NCBI GenBank assembly: GCA_951217055.1
Contig: OX578286.1
Location: 13,355,050 to 13,419,049, forward strand
From: Gerris lacustris
Lineage: Eukaryota; Arthropoda; Insecta; Hemiptera; Gerridae
Direction: 5' to 3'
DNA: 64,000 nt
Shown: piece after piece, positions 11,950-23,100 of the stretch
Layout of the letters: every line of letters begins with the position of its first letter
Numbering within the stretch: the stretch's first letter is position 1
Notes under the pieces: generated by a model
Told to the model about the DNA's origin: nothing
What the model saw: the letters and a program-made list of their open reading frames with translations, nothing else
The model's database searches: none
Made by a program: the position numbers and the translations under genes

Positions 11950-12360
11950 TAAAACTGGCTGAAGTTTGCATCAACCAAACTGCATGATAAAACAGCATGG
12001 CAAAACTGGCTGAAGTTTACATCAACAAAACTGCATGGCAAAACTGGCTGAGGTTTGCATCAACAAAACTGCATTGAATAACAGCATGGCAAAACTGGCT
12101 GAAGTTTACATCAACAAACCTGCATGGTATAACAGCATGACAAAACTGGCTGATGTTTGCATCAAGAAAACTGCATGGAAAAACAGCATGGCAAAACTGG
12201 CTGAGGTTTGTATCAACAAAACTGCATGGTATAACAGCATGGCAAAACTGCCTGAGGTTTGCATCAACAAAACTGCATGGTAAAACAGCATGGCTAAACT
12301 GTCTAAATGTTTGCATCAACAAAACTCCATGGTAAAACAGCATGGCAAAACTGGCTGAAA
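11950..12360. repeat. 51-bp tandem repeat, about eight copies
   Basis: The unit runs aaactggctgaagtttgc, atcaacaaaactgcatgg, aacagcatggc. Because 51 is a multiple of three, frames on both strands stay open and give 17-residue peptide repeats of up to about 108 codons. Units differ by indels and substitutions without codon-position bias that I can see, so coding is not supported. Confidence 0.85.
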
Positions 12361-12485
12361 TATATCTATTTTTACAGTTGTGTAGGATATAGGCGCATGT
12401 TGTAGGAATGTATTCATCGAAAAATATTGAGTATAAAGTAAACTTTTAAATAATTTTATAAGAAAAAAATTAAAAATTTGCATAA

Positions 12486-13155
12486 CTAGGCATCGCGTGG
12501 CTCTATCATTGAAGCGAGCGTATAGTAATAAATATGTATTGAATATTGAAAAAATAGATTATCATGAATCATGATGAGTTGATAGATAATGGGTCTGGTA
12601 GTAGTGCAGCGGCTAGTAGTAAGGGAACCACCCCGCATTCTTACTATTCCACTAACCATACATCTCCTTTTCAATTATTATAATATGTATCTCTTTGCTA
12701 CAAACAAACTACTGCATGTATCAAATTGAAATTTTGCATGCCTGTTTCAATTGTACTTTAGACGATGTACATGAAGTTTTATTAAAATCGTTAGGTTAGA
12801 ACGTAAGATATCGGTAAAAAGGTTGTTTTCTCTATTTTAAACGTTTAGGTCCGCTTTAATAGTTTTAGCGATCTTTATTAATTCATAGCAGTGTCGTTGT
12901 TGGTTTTACTGAAAAATGTTATTTGTAAAAAATGTTCGTCTCATCGAGTAGGTGATGATAGAATTTTTTCCCGTCCTGAAATTCCAATTTTAAATTTGAA
13001 GCTCACGTTTACGCGAGCATTGCGCGCGAACTCTTGGACGGATCACGCTGTCCAACGAACTTAGCCTGAGTATTAGTAAGAAGATCATGTATACCAAATT
13101 TCAACTAAATTGGTCAATTTTTACTCAAGTTATCGTCGGACACGTAAACGTTACT

Positions 13156-13195
<40 letters not shown>

Positions 13196-13240
13196 GCATA
13201 TTTCGTTGAATGTAAGAAGCTCGCTTACGCTCGCTTCAAC
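12486..13240 (-). mobile_element. Family J element J1 (complete)
   Basis: Read on the minus strand, it starts ttgaagcgagcgtaagcgag, passes through a CTGT microsatellite and the shared core, and ends gccacgcgatgcctag followed by T. All three full J copies end in CTAG directly before a T and show no target duplication. That is suggestive of a Helitron-like element, although the usual 3' hairpin is weak. No Rep/helicase coding remains. Confidence 0.6.
13155..13192 (-). repeat. (GACA)n microsatellite inside J1
   Basis: About nine GACA units, equivalent to CTGT on the element's own strand. The same tract occurs in J2 (15641-15700) and J3 (17163-17202) with different lengths. Confidence 0.95.
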
Positions 13241-13309
13241 AATGTCTGTTATTGATTTTTTTTATAGCAACTTACGAAAAAAACTACATGAAACACTTGA
13301 CACTTTTTA

Positions 13310-13640
13310 AATGCCGTGACAGGGAGTTAGAATATAATAGGAGGTAGACTTTTGTTTATTGTAGTACTCTACTATATTTCGCCGATAGATGTACTAAATT
13401 TTATATAAAATGCTATCAGAGCTCCTGGCGGACCAAATATTAATTAAAATGGATTATTGTTTCATAATTTCGCACCTTAACATCCACCTACTATATCAAT
13501 TACGACAAATAATTACTGATTTTCTCCACTTCATGGAAAAACATTGATAAGTCGATAAGTGGATTCAATTCCCAGAAACATAACCATGATTCAATGTTTT
13601 CCACTAAATGGAGGAAATTAGTATTTTTCTTGTCTGTCGC
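13310..13640 (+). repeat. Dispersed repeat H, copy 2
   Basis: The second copy of H (compare 7351-7660), with the same order of conserved blocks and several substitutions. No coding frame. Confidence 0.55.
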
Positions 13641-13840
13641 CACCCTTCCGACTTACAACACTGGCGCAATACTGGCTGAACCAATTTGATTATTTTTTAA
13701 GTAGTGGTTTACATCAACATCTTGCTTAGGCTTGGTTTCAACAAAAGAGATTTAGTAGCACCAGAGTTGTCAACAATTTCATAATACAAAAAATCGGTCC
13801 CAGACAGACACCACAATCCAGACCAGACACACACAGAGCA

Positions 13841-14240
13841 CAACTCAGACAAACTTTCTCAAATACGAGTTCATAATTACTTAGCCAAGTGTTTTCCATT
13901 TATTAGTTTTGTATGTACATTTAATTATTACTGAACATTTCATCAAAATTTACCATAAAAATAACTTCTCCTTGGCGGGGAATCGAACCCGGGCTCTCCC
14001 TGTCCGCGTATTAAGCAATTTTCTCAGGAACTAGATTTTTCCCGGGAAAACAAGTTATATCGTTACATTCGTATTTAAATGGACTATATTTTAGAATTTT
14101 TTAATCAAAATCGTCGGAACCGTTTTTGGAGAAATAATTTTTTTAACGTTTTTTCAGAGTTTTTGGGGGGTAGAGCCCCCAAATTTGGAGCTAAAATTCA
14201 TTTCTCGATTTTGCTTCGGGGTATGATTTTTGGACCTAAT
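13841..14240 (-). mobile_element. Family D copy D2 with tRNA-like B box
   Basis: The minus strand carries gggttcgattccccgcc (complement of about 13976-13994), which matches the Pol III B-box consensus GGTTCGANTCC. Beyond it lies the common D block (cccgggaaaaa, cggttccgacgattttga, a C-rich block). The structure suggests a tRNA-derived SINE or an element that captured one; no A box is obvious. Confidence 0.5.
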
Positions 14241-14345
14241 TGCCAAGCTATTAGGTCCCGTAGACGAACTTAGCCGACCACATATTCTTACAAAGGCACC
14301 AAAAGATTAACTAATACACAAAATTCTAGCTTGATAATAAACTTC
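14225..14345. mobile_element. Family L (foldback) arm fragment
   Basis: gacgaacttagccgaccaca, tattctta and aaggcaccaaaagattaact match the inverse of the left arm of the foldback element at 38755. Only one arm is present here. Confidence 0.5.
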
Positions 14346-14459
14346 ACACAATCATAATAAAAACTGAAGTCCTACGCCACTGCTATCAGTTCTCTATACT
14401 AAAAGCGTGATCTGTAGACTTTTATAGTAATAATTTATAAATAATTAAAAGACAAAAAG

Positions 14460-15180
14460 AACTTTATAAATTTTCTGTTGAATCATATGTAATGTTGATA
14501 ATATAATTGTCATTGTTATAATATAATGTTAGTGAAAAAAAAAAAATAGTTCCGAATTTATTTACTTCACATAAATGACAACCATCTAGAGAGCTAATCT
14601 TAAATCTATAAAAGGACAAATCTTTGTACAACGGATCTCCCAGCACCGAATCTAAACCGTGCCATTGATATGTCCCCGTGTAGGGACAGTAAAAGAAGAA
14701 AAAGAAAAATGTGTACAAGTAAAGAAGTACAGATGCAGAAAAATTAAACCGATACCTAGGACACAAATGTAAACAAACCTGGTTGTCACATGTCAATTTA
14801 ATTATTTCTTTGTTTACTTTTCCTTTTTCGCTGTCATTCAATGTTAATCTATTAATAAAAAATCGCAAATTTGAAAACCGTCAAAATGAAGATTGTAAAT
14901 ATGGGACAAGTCAAAACAAATAAAATAACTTGCGGATTTTTTCCGAACTAACTTTCCAAACAGCAAAATTTGCTGAAAACTAATTAAATTCTGCTGAAAG
15001 ATGGCTAAAAGTATTGAAATATTGCATTGTCATCGTGTTCTGAGCTATTCTAAAAGTTTCAAATGTTTAGCTACTCAGGAAGTTAGTTAAAAATCAATTG
15101 CAAGATTTGTACTGGACAAACAAACAAACAAGAAAGCAAGCTAATAAAAACCTAGTACAAAATATAAATTGACAGATTGA
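14460..15180 (+). mobile_element. Family E copy E2 (long form)
   Basis: Contains all E1 landmarks plus a roughly 370-bp internal segment (ttcggaactattt / tctctagatggttgtcat, on the complement), which is shared with E3 at 43745-44120. The 134-codon minus-strand open frame across this segment has no recognisable domain and is not conserved in E3. Positions 15114-15121 are an empty site equivalent to the MITE insertion in E4. Confidence 0.6.
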
Positions 15181-15592
15181 GCATAAGGTGTCAAAACATT
15201 TCAACAAGTCAAAAATCATCTAACTATTTATAAATTCATGAAACAGAATGTTTACACTAATGTTCTATGTTCAAGAGTTCAATTAAAGATAACAGAAAAA
15301 CCATGTTATTCAAATTCTTCAAGACAACATTGATAATGTGAGAATTCGAAACATATCCAATAAAAGAAGAGGAATTATTAACACCAAAAAAATGATTAAT
15401 AGACTAATTATTTTCTCACATAATTCTTAAGGTTGTTATCTTTTAACAAAATCATTATCAGTTTAAAATAGAGACATAAGAAAAAAAAAAAAAAAAAAAA
15501 AAAAAAGATAAAAAAGACAGACATGAGGAGTAATTAGATAGATTTGCATATGTTTGGCGCGTGACTAACGTTCGTCCTGATTTTATTTCTTT
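15181..15592. other. No recognised gene; poly-A tract
   Basis: AT-rich sequence with a poly-A run at 15482-15506. Confidence 0.45.
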
Positions 15593-15640
15593 ATTGAAGC
15601 GAGCGTAGCGAGCTTCCTACATTCAACGAAATATGCTCCG

Positions 15641-15700
<60 letters not shown>

Positions 15701-16370
15701 AGTAACGTTCACGCGTGTGACGATAACTTGAGTAAAAGTTGACCGATTTAGTTGAAATTTGGTATACATGATCCTCTTACTAATACTCAGGCTAAGTTCG
15801 TTGGACAGCGTGATCCGCCCAAGAGTTCGCGCGCAACGCTCGCGTAAACGAGAGGTTCAAAAATTAAATTGGAATTTCAGGACGGGAAAAGATTCTATTA
15901 TCATCTATTCGATGAGACGAACATTTTTTTCAAATAACATTTTTTAGTAAAACCAACAGCGACACCGCTATGAATTAATAAAGATCGCTAAAACTATTAA
16001 TGCGGGCCTAAACGTTTAAAATAGAGAAAACAACCTTTTTACCGATATCTTACGTTCTAACGTAACGATTTTAATAAAACTTCATAGACACCATCTGATG
16101 CACAATTGAAACAGGCATGCAAAATTTCAATTTGATACATGCAGTAGTTTGTTTGTAGAAAAGAGATACAAATTATAAATATTGAAATAGAGATGTGTGG
16201 TTAGTGGAATAGTAAGACTGCGGGGTGGTTCCCTTACTACTAGCCGCTGCACTACTACCAGACCCATTATCTATCAACTCATCATGATTCACAATAATCT
16301 TTTTTTTCAATATTCAATACATATTTATTACTATACGCTCGCTTCAATGATAGAGCCACGCGATGCCTAG
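15593..16370 (+). mobile_element. Family J element J2 (complete)
   Basis: Starts attgaagcgagcgtagcg and carries a long CTGT run (about 15641-15700). The shared core follows, then acgtttaaaatagag, then tgcatgcaaaatttc, and the end is gccacgcgatgcctag before a T. Short open frames over the core are not conserved between J copies. It forms an inverted pair with J3, 97 bp away. Confidence 0.65.
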
Positions 16371-16467
16371 TTTAATAGTATTCATTTTAATATCTTTAGA
16401 TTCAAAATCACAATTTATTTCGTTCAAAAATCATTCAAATATACAAGTCATTTAGAATTAAATATTA
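16371..16467. other. 97-bp spacer between inverted J elements
   Basis: AT-rich unique spacer that would form the loop if J2 and J3 paired. Confidence 0.5.
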
Positions 16468-17163
16468 CTAGGCATCGCGTGGCTCTATCATTGAAGCGAG
16501 CGTATTGCAATGAAATACTGAATATTGAAATTTATCTCATGATGAATGTCATAGTTGAAGATAAGTGGAAGAGGGTAGTGTAAGGAAGAGTGGGGGTACT
16601 CGGTACAAAGCTTTACTTCCTAAACAAACCTATACACTATACGACTAAAACAATCTTCACCACCTGCGGTAGCTTTTAAACAATTATTATAAATGTATCT
16701 CGTCACTACGCAAAGAATTTTGCTTGTATCAAGTTGAAATTTTGCATACCTGTTTCAATTGTGCATTAGATGGTGTATATGAAGTTTTATTAAAATCGTT
16801 ACGTTAGAACGTAAGATATCGGTAAAAAGGTTGTTTTCTCTATTATAAACGTTTAGGTCAGCTTTAATAGTTTTAGCGATCTTTATTAAGTCATAGCGGT
16901 GTCGCTGTTGGTTTTAGTAAAAAATGTTATTTGAAAATAATGTTCGTCTCATCGAATAGATGGTGATAGAATCTTTTCCCGTCCTGAAATTCCAATTTAA
17001 TTTTTGTACCTCTCGTTTACGCGAGCGTTGCGCGCGAACTCTTGGACGGATCACGCTGTCCAACGAACTTAGCCTGAGTATTAGTAAGAGGAACATGTAT
17101 ACCAAATTTCAACTAAATCGGTCAACTTTTACTCAAGTTATCGTCACACGCGTGAACGTTACT

Positions 17164-17203
<40 letters not shown>

Positions 17204-17251
17204 CGGAACATATTTCGTTGAATCTAGGAAGCTCGCTACGCTCGCTTCAAT
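16468..17251 (-). mobile_element. Family J element J3 (complete)
   Basis: The mirror image of J2. On the plus strand it begins ctaggcatcgcgtggc and ends gctacgctcgcttcaatt. The segment near 16540-16690 differs from J1 and J2, while the shared core and GACA run are retained. Confidence 0.65.
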
Positions 17252-17399
17252 TATATTTATATTGACCACACACACATATATATTCAAATTATAAAGATAA
17301 AGGGTGTCACAGAATAACTATTCATTAAGGCAATTAAGTAACACTTAATTAAACATATTTTATTAATAAACTTGTGTTCGAAAATTTAAACATAAAAAG

Positions 17400-17620
17400 A
17401 TTAGTAACTTAATGAATTGTGGGTGCTTATTATGACCTACCATCCAAATTTCATTAAAATCGGACGAGTAGTTTTTAAGATATGTTGGTTCGCATAAATT
17501 GAGCGAAAATGCGACAGACCGACACGGAACCAAAAATGTTCCCTGATGTCTGAAACGGATTTCTCTCATGGGATCTTTGAAGTTGGAGACAAAATATTTA
17601 TGTTACGAAATATAAACATT
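17400..17620 (-). mobile_element. Family C-long fragment
   Basis: On the minus strand it shows tccgtttcagacatcaggga, ggttccgtgtcggtctgtc and the aattttaatgaaatttggatg block typical of the longer C form (compare 18180-18720 and 41740-42240). Both termini are missing. Confidence 0.55.
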
Positions 17621-17694
17621 GTATCTCTGTTTAGATGCGTAGAAAGTGATTCTTTATGTACTTGATTTCTGTGCGCATGCGCGTCTCATAATTC

Positions 17695-17748
17695 TGAAGA
17701 ATTCCTCTTCTTTACCGCCCTAGGGCGACAAAGAAGAAGAATTCTTCA
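17695..17748. other. 54-bp near-perfect palindrome
   Basis: The two halves pair around the centre cgccctagggcg (17716-17727), with flanking tgaagaattc and tcttcttt on each side. Only a few positions mismatch. It could extrude as a cruciform or be a minimal hairpin element. No product is proposed. Confidence 0.75.
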
Positions 17749-17798
17749 ACTTTACGAACGATTAGCGAGTTTGTTTACATTTAACAATAGTTATTTAC

Positions 17799-17948
17799 GC
17801 ACCAAGGGAGGAAACAAAGTCATTACACCATGAGCGTTTTGGTTGGTTCCTGAGGCGTAGCCGAGGGAACCATACTGTCTAAATCCCGATGAGTAGCCGA
17901 GGGAGTTAATTATAGCGAGGGTACTATGACTTTTTCCTCCCGTGGTAC
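17799..17948. mobile_element. About 150-bp element with inverted ends
   Basis: The left end (accaagggaggaaacaaagt, then cat) pairs with the inverse of the right end (taccacgggaggaaaaagt, then cat). The middle has two direct gtagccgaggga motifs. It is probably a very short MITE. No clear target duplication was seen. Confidence 0.5.
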
Positions 17949-18179
17949 GTACAAGATTTTTCCTCTAGAAGGGAGAAAATCAACACAAATAAAACCTATG
18001 ATTTCGATTTATCTATTTATTTAGGTATTAATAACTAAATTTACAAATTTTAGTTCCTTTAATTTTAAAAATGACTTCTAAATGCAAAAGAAAAAGTTGT
18101 ATAACATCTTGTAGTACAAAAAATAATATGAATTAAATGTGCAATTCATCAATTCCAACTATGTTTTATTTGATTTCTA

Positions 18180-18720
18180 TAATGACTTTCTATTAACAAG
18201 CTATTATTGTACAATTTATTTGATTGTTTCCTCCAATTTTTTTTAATCTGTCAAAATTTGTTTTCATTTTTTACATGAATTATAAAGTATTAATTTAGCC
18301 AAAGTTAGAGAGCGCAGACGATTCAAATTAATCTGGGGCTATCTGCGGGTTACTTTCGATAAACTATAAAAGTTTCATACAAATCAGATAAGTACTTATG
18401 AAGCTAAAGGTGTAAATAAATTTATGTTTGTGCGCATGTAGAAGAGAAACAAATAAGCGCAGAAGGTTGAAACTTATATGGGACCAACAATGAGCTAATT
18501 ATGATCTACCATACAAATTTCAATAAAATTGGACGTATAGTATTTAAGATATGGTTCGCAAAAATTGAGTGACAGACCGACAGACAAACACGGAACCAAA
18601 AATGTTCCCTGATGTCTGAAAAGGATTTCTGTCTTGGAATTTTTAAAATCGGAGGCATAAAAGTTTTTCGTTTTCAAAATTGAACACAATGCTTCCGTTA
18701 CCTACGGTAAGCTTGGAAGC
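18180..18720 (-). mobile_element. Family C-long copy with intact head
   Basis: The head hairpin (gcttccaagcttaccgta, then ggtaacggaagc) is at 18720 on the minus strand. It is followed by the aagacagaaat and catcagggaac boxes, a TCTGTCGG run, and the long body (acttatctgatttgtatga, tgcgctct). It shares this body with 41740-42240. Confidence 0.6.
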
Positions 18721-18734
18721 AAAATCATATTAAG

Positions 18735-18790
18735 CATTATCATAAAATAAAACGAGGAAGCTAGGTGCCACATTAATTTACAAACTAGTT
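18735..18790 (+). mobile_element. Family C tail fragment
   Basis: cgaggaagctaggtgccaca followed by ttaatttacaaacta is the 3' end of family C, in plus orientation, a few bases from the minus-strand head of the previous copy. Confidence 0.5.
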
Positions 18791-19369
<579 letters not shown>

Positions 19370-19370
<1 letters not shown>

Positions 19371-19930
19371 ATCGGTCAGAAAAAATTCAGAAAAACTTTC
19401 TCATATAGTTCATAATTACTTAACCCAGTGTTTTCGATTTATTAATTTTCGTATGTACATTTAATTATTATTGAACATTATATCAAAATTTATCATAAAA
19501 ATAACTTCTCCTCGGCGGAGAATCGAAACCAGCATCTCTCCGTCTCCGTTTAAATCTATTTTTTTCAGGAACAAGATTTTTCCAGGAGAAACGGCATGTA
19601 TCAATAGATTTGTATTTAAATGAAATACATTTTAGATTTTTTTTTTTTTTTTTTTCAAGTTTTTGCTGAGTTTTTGGAGGGTACCGTATATACCCCCAAA
19701 TTTATTTCTCTATTTCGTCTCAGGGTATTGTTTTCTGAACATGTATGCAAAATTTCGTCAAAATCGGCCCAGTAGTTTAGGCTCAACTCGTCTGCAAAGA
19801 TGACAGACAGACATTTTTTAAAAACCAACTTTTTTGGACTCAGGGGACCTCAAAACGTGTAAATCTATCAAAATATGAGAAATTGAATTTTTGCTCCATT
19901 ACAATACTTTTTCTTAATATGAGAGAGTAA
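19370..19930 (-). mobile_element. Family D copy D3
   Basis: It contains the D series including a weakened B-box equivalent (gagaatcgaaaccag on the plus strand, about 19518-19532) and the ggactcaggggacctcaaa block. Orientation is given by the tRNA-like part. The B-box has decayed. Confidence 0.55.
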
Positions 19931-19939
19931 AAAACAGTC

Positions 19940-20150
19940 CGATACAACTCGAAAAAACTTTCTCAAATGCGTGTAACATAATTACTTGCTCCAGTACTTT
20001 CCATCTATTAGTTAATTTGAGTTTTCGTGGTTAAATTTAATTATTATTGAACAATTTATTTGAATTTACCGTAACAATAACTTCTCCCTGTCGGGGAACG
20101 AACCCAACCTCTTTCAGTCCACATTTAAATCTATTTTTCTCTGGAACATC
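19940..20150 (-). mobile_element. Family D fragment D4
   Basis: A second, shorter D copy directly after D3, with ggggaacgaacccaacctct as the decayed B-box region and the shared actttccatctattagtt block. Confidence 0.5.
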
Positions 20151-20349
20151 GTGAAAATCTCCATAAAAATAAGTAAATAGAATAAAAAAAAACGGACTTT
20201 TGCACCATCACAATACTTTCTGATACAACGTTTATGAGAAAATAAAAATAAATTAGCTAGAATATAATATGTAATAGTTACCGCCTGTGTACATTAAATA
20301 TTGAAAATGTGTCATTGTAATTCGTGTAAAAAACAAAAAAATATTGTTA

Positions 20350-20485
20350 AAGATTTTCAAATCAAAGGGGGCAAGAATAAAATAAATTAGACAAAAATAG
20401 GTTATAATAGAATAACATCAGTAAAGTAAGCAATACGATGTCGAGGAAGCTATGTGCCACACTAATTTACAGACTATATTAATTA
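20350..20485 (+). mobile_element. Family C tail fragment
   Basis: aataaattagacaaaaatag and cgaggaagctatgtgccaca match the last part of the long C form. The head is absent. Confidence 0.55.
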
Positions 20486-20569
20486 TTGACTCAATAGCGG
20501 CTTTTTAGCGACTCACAAGGACTTTTAGAGTATTTGGAAAGAATCTGATTTTGTTTTTAAATATATTAT

Positions 20570-20920
20570 ATTTATCAAAAGAAAATTCGAACAAAATCTC
20601 GGAAGGATAAAAAAAAATCCCGTAAAGTACTTGCCAGCAACATTTCAATACCTTTAAAATTATACCCCACTTCAAAATTAAAAATAATAAAGAATGTTGC
20701 GATCAGTTCGCAATTGCTCGCGATCGAAGAAATTTTGAGTTTTGAAGTTCGCATTTTTCTTGTTTTTGGGCAAAAAAAAATTTAACTTGTATACCTACTA
20801 CCAAATCTCTAGCTACAACAGGTCGGGAAATATACTCCAAGATGTGACGAACGGACGGACGAACTACCAAAAGGATAAGGGTTTTTATCTAGGATGACCT
20901 CGAAACCCTAAAAATGAATT
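20570..20920 (+). mobile_element. Family F copy F2
   Basis: Parallel to F1: ggtcgggaaatatactccaa, gacggacgaactacc, gataagggtttt, then gaaaccctaaaaa at the end. It carries extra sequence in the middle compared with F1. Confidence 0.6.
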
Positions 20921-22329
20921 AAAATGGTTCAAAATCACATTTAAGTCAACAAATATATATTTTACAAAAATATATTTTGTATACATAATCTGTAAGATTA
21001 GTAATTAAGATTACTAAATTCAAAAAATATAATTTAGGTATACTCAAAACTCATTACCTTATGTTTACGGTAATCCTTAGATTTCGGTCTTATGGAACTC
21101 AGCGTGAATCTTATAGATTCCACAGTCTTTAAGAAATGCATATGAAATAAATTTTATTTTTTATTTTTTAATTCAACAAAAAAATCACTCACTAACTTTT
21201 TTTTTTTTTTTCTTTTTTTTTAATCGCAAAAAAAATAAATCACACAATATAATCGATAAGAACAGATCCAAATAAAATTATCGAATAATTTAAATTAACA
21301 CAAATAATTAATAATTTAAACGAAATCATTTTCAAGAAAAATTTTAGATATTTATTTGTACAAGATTTCTTCCTAAAAATCTTCTAAAAGGTATGAATTT
21401 ATTAGTTAACTACACAAAATTAAATAAAGTTTAATGAAAATTAAAATAATATGTATTAACAATTCTTCAACCCGTAAATAAAGTTTAATATAATTTTTAC
21501 AATTTATAAAAATGGATAAATATAAGGTAACTACAGTTTTTTATATCAGTCTAATTAATCTATTTTATAATTTAACAATTATATTATGTATTTTTCAGAG
21601 ATTATAAATTAATTATGTAATGTATTTTCTAAAGCTATTAATAAATTATCTTATTTAATTTAAAAATTTATTAAAATATAAATTTTGGAATATAATTGAA
21701 AGGTAACTATTTTTTTTTATTTAATTATTAAAGAATAAGATTAGTTTTTAATCATTTATAATTATTTTGGAATAATTTATAAGGTATTTATTTGTATTCC
21801 CTTAATATTGTATACAATATTTTATATATTTATTTAATATTATATTATCGTTTCTAACTATTACTTTAATATAAATAAAGAACTATTATAATAAAAACTA
21901 ATATAAATTAGGTATTTTATACATACAAAAAATATTTTATAAAAAAAAAAAAAAAAAAAATTAATTAAAAACTAATAGTTTATCTCTGAAATATAATCTG
22001 TATATTAAAAAATGAATAGAAAGTATTTATGACTATAAACAAATATTAAAATGAAAAAACAATAATTAATAATTATATAAATATGCTACATTATTTTTTA
22101 TAAATAAAGTTTATTTGGTAATTTTTTTTTCTTTGGCTCTTAAGATAATTCTTCAATTTGAATTATTAATTTGTAAAATAAATTTCGTATATATGTTTTT
22201 TTGAAAAAAATAAAAATAAATATTTTTATGAATGTCTTTATTTTAATTTTAGTTTAGTATTATCTTATTATTATAAAAATTAAAGTCGTTAAATAACTGA
22301 GTGTAAAAAAATAATATATTTAATAACGC
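20921..22329. other. Very AT-rich, no recognised feature
   Basis: This 1.4-kb stretch is almost entirely A and T with scattered homopolymers (poly-A 21941-21960, T-rich 21196-21222). No repeat family, coding frame or RNA gene could be supported. It is the least TE-like and most base-biased part of the window. Confidence 0.5.
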
Positions 22330-22720
22330 GCACGGATAAAGGTTTAAAAAGTGCGATCATATTTTTCGCGATTTCGTATTGGATAATCGTGGATACGATA
22401 TAAGCGGTTTGGAGATGTTGATCACACGGCGATCACAGCACTTATGGTCGGTACGTCCGTAGTCTGTAGTTGCCGACAAGCCAGCAGCTCATTCCTGATA
22501 ACGACTCTCAAACAGGGAGGGGGCAATTGCCCCCCTACCTCTAGTTGAGTCTAGACAGTACGTAGTAATGGAGGGGGGCATTATTTTCTCCGACGGCATA
22601 CTGCCCCACTGTAATATAAAGTCTAGCCAAACCATAAAACTCCCCTCCCCCCCTTTTGCTGTTATCTTTTATCAATTTATTTTGGGAGGAGGAAAGGCGG
22701 CTGAGTAGGAGGGCGTTATT
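22330..22720. other. GC-richer island, unassigned
   Basis: This contrasts with the AT-rich DNA before it. It includes gatcacacggcgatcacagc and a ggggggcaattgcccccc-like palindrome near 22519-22537. G- and C-runs follow. It could be a decayed hAT-type terminus, or a promoter or exon remnant. No frame or splice context is strong enough for a call. Confidence 0.3.
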
Positions 22721-22979
22721 AGATACTAGACGCTTCAAGTGGTTTTTTTTTAGAGTTAATAATAAAGGGTAGACGTGACCCTTATAGCTCTAGTGAATCT
22801 CAACGTCGCGTCGCAAAAAAAATGTTCGATACTATATTATTATATTTTTTTAAAACAAATATATATTTTCAAAGCGAAGATCCCTTTAATTTAAGGTACA
22901 CTCTAATTTTGTTTTTTTTTAAAAAAAGGTTTGCAAAACAAGGTGTTGTTTATTTTTGCACAATGTTTTTAAAACCCGA

Positions 22980-23100
22980 GCTATATTTAAAGGTGACGGA
23001 AAAATTGTGATAATTTTAAAGAACGAAACTTTATTTGAAGTCTCCAAATTCAAGAGAATATTCCTAGACAGAAATCCGTTTCAGACATCAGAGAACTTTT
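22980..23100 (+). mobile_element. Family C body flanking the 23-bp array
   Basis: gaacgaaactttatttgaag, tctcc and agacagaaatccgtttcaga then catcagagaac reproduce the family C order just upstream of its TCTCGTGTCTGTC segment. This shows that the array grew inside a C copy. Confidence 0.6.

Noticed and set aside
12017..12343. 108-codon minus-strand frame with 17-residue repeats
   Set aside because: The 51-bp tandem repeat keeps frames open on both strands; no other coding evidence.
14464..14868. 134-codon minus-strand frame
   Set aside because: It lies in a family E element, is disrupted in copy E3, and has no domain.
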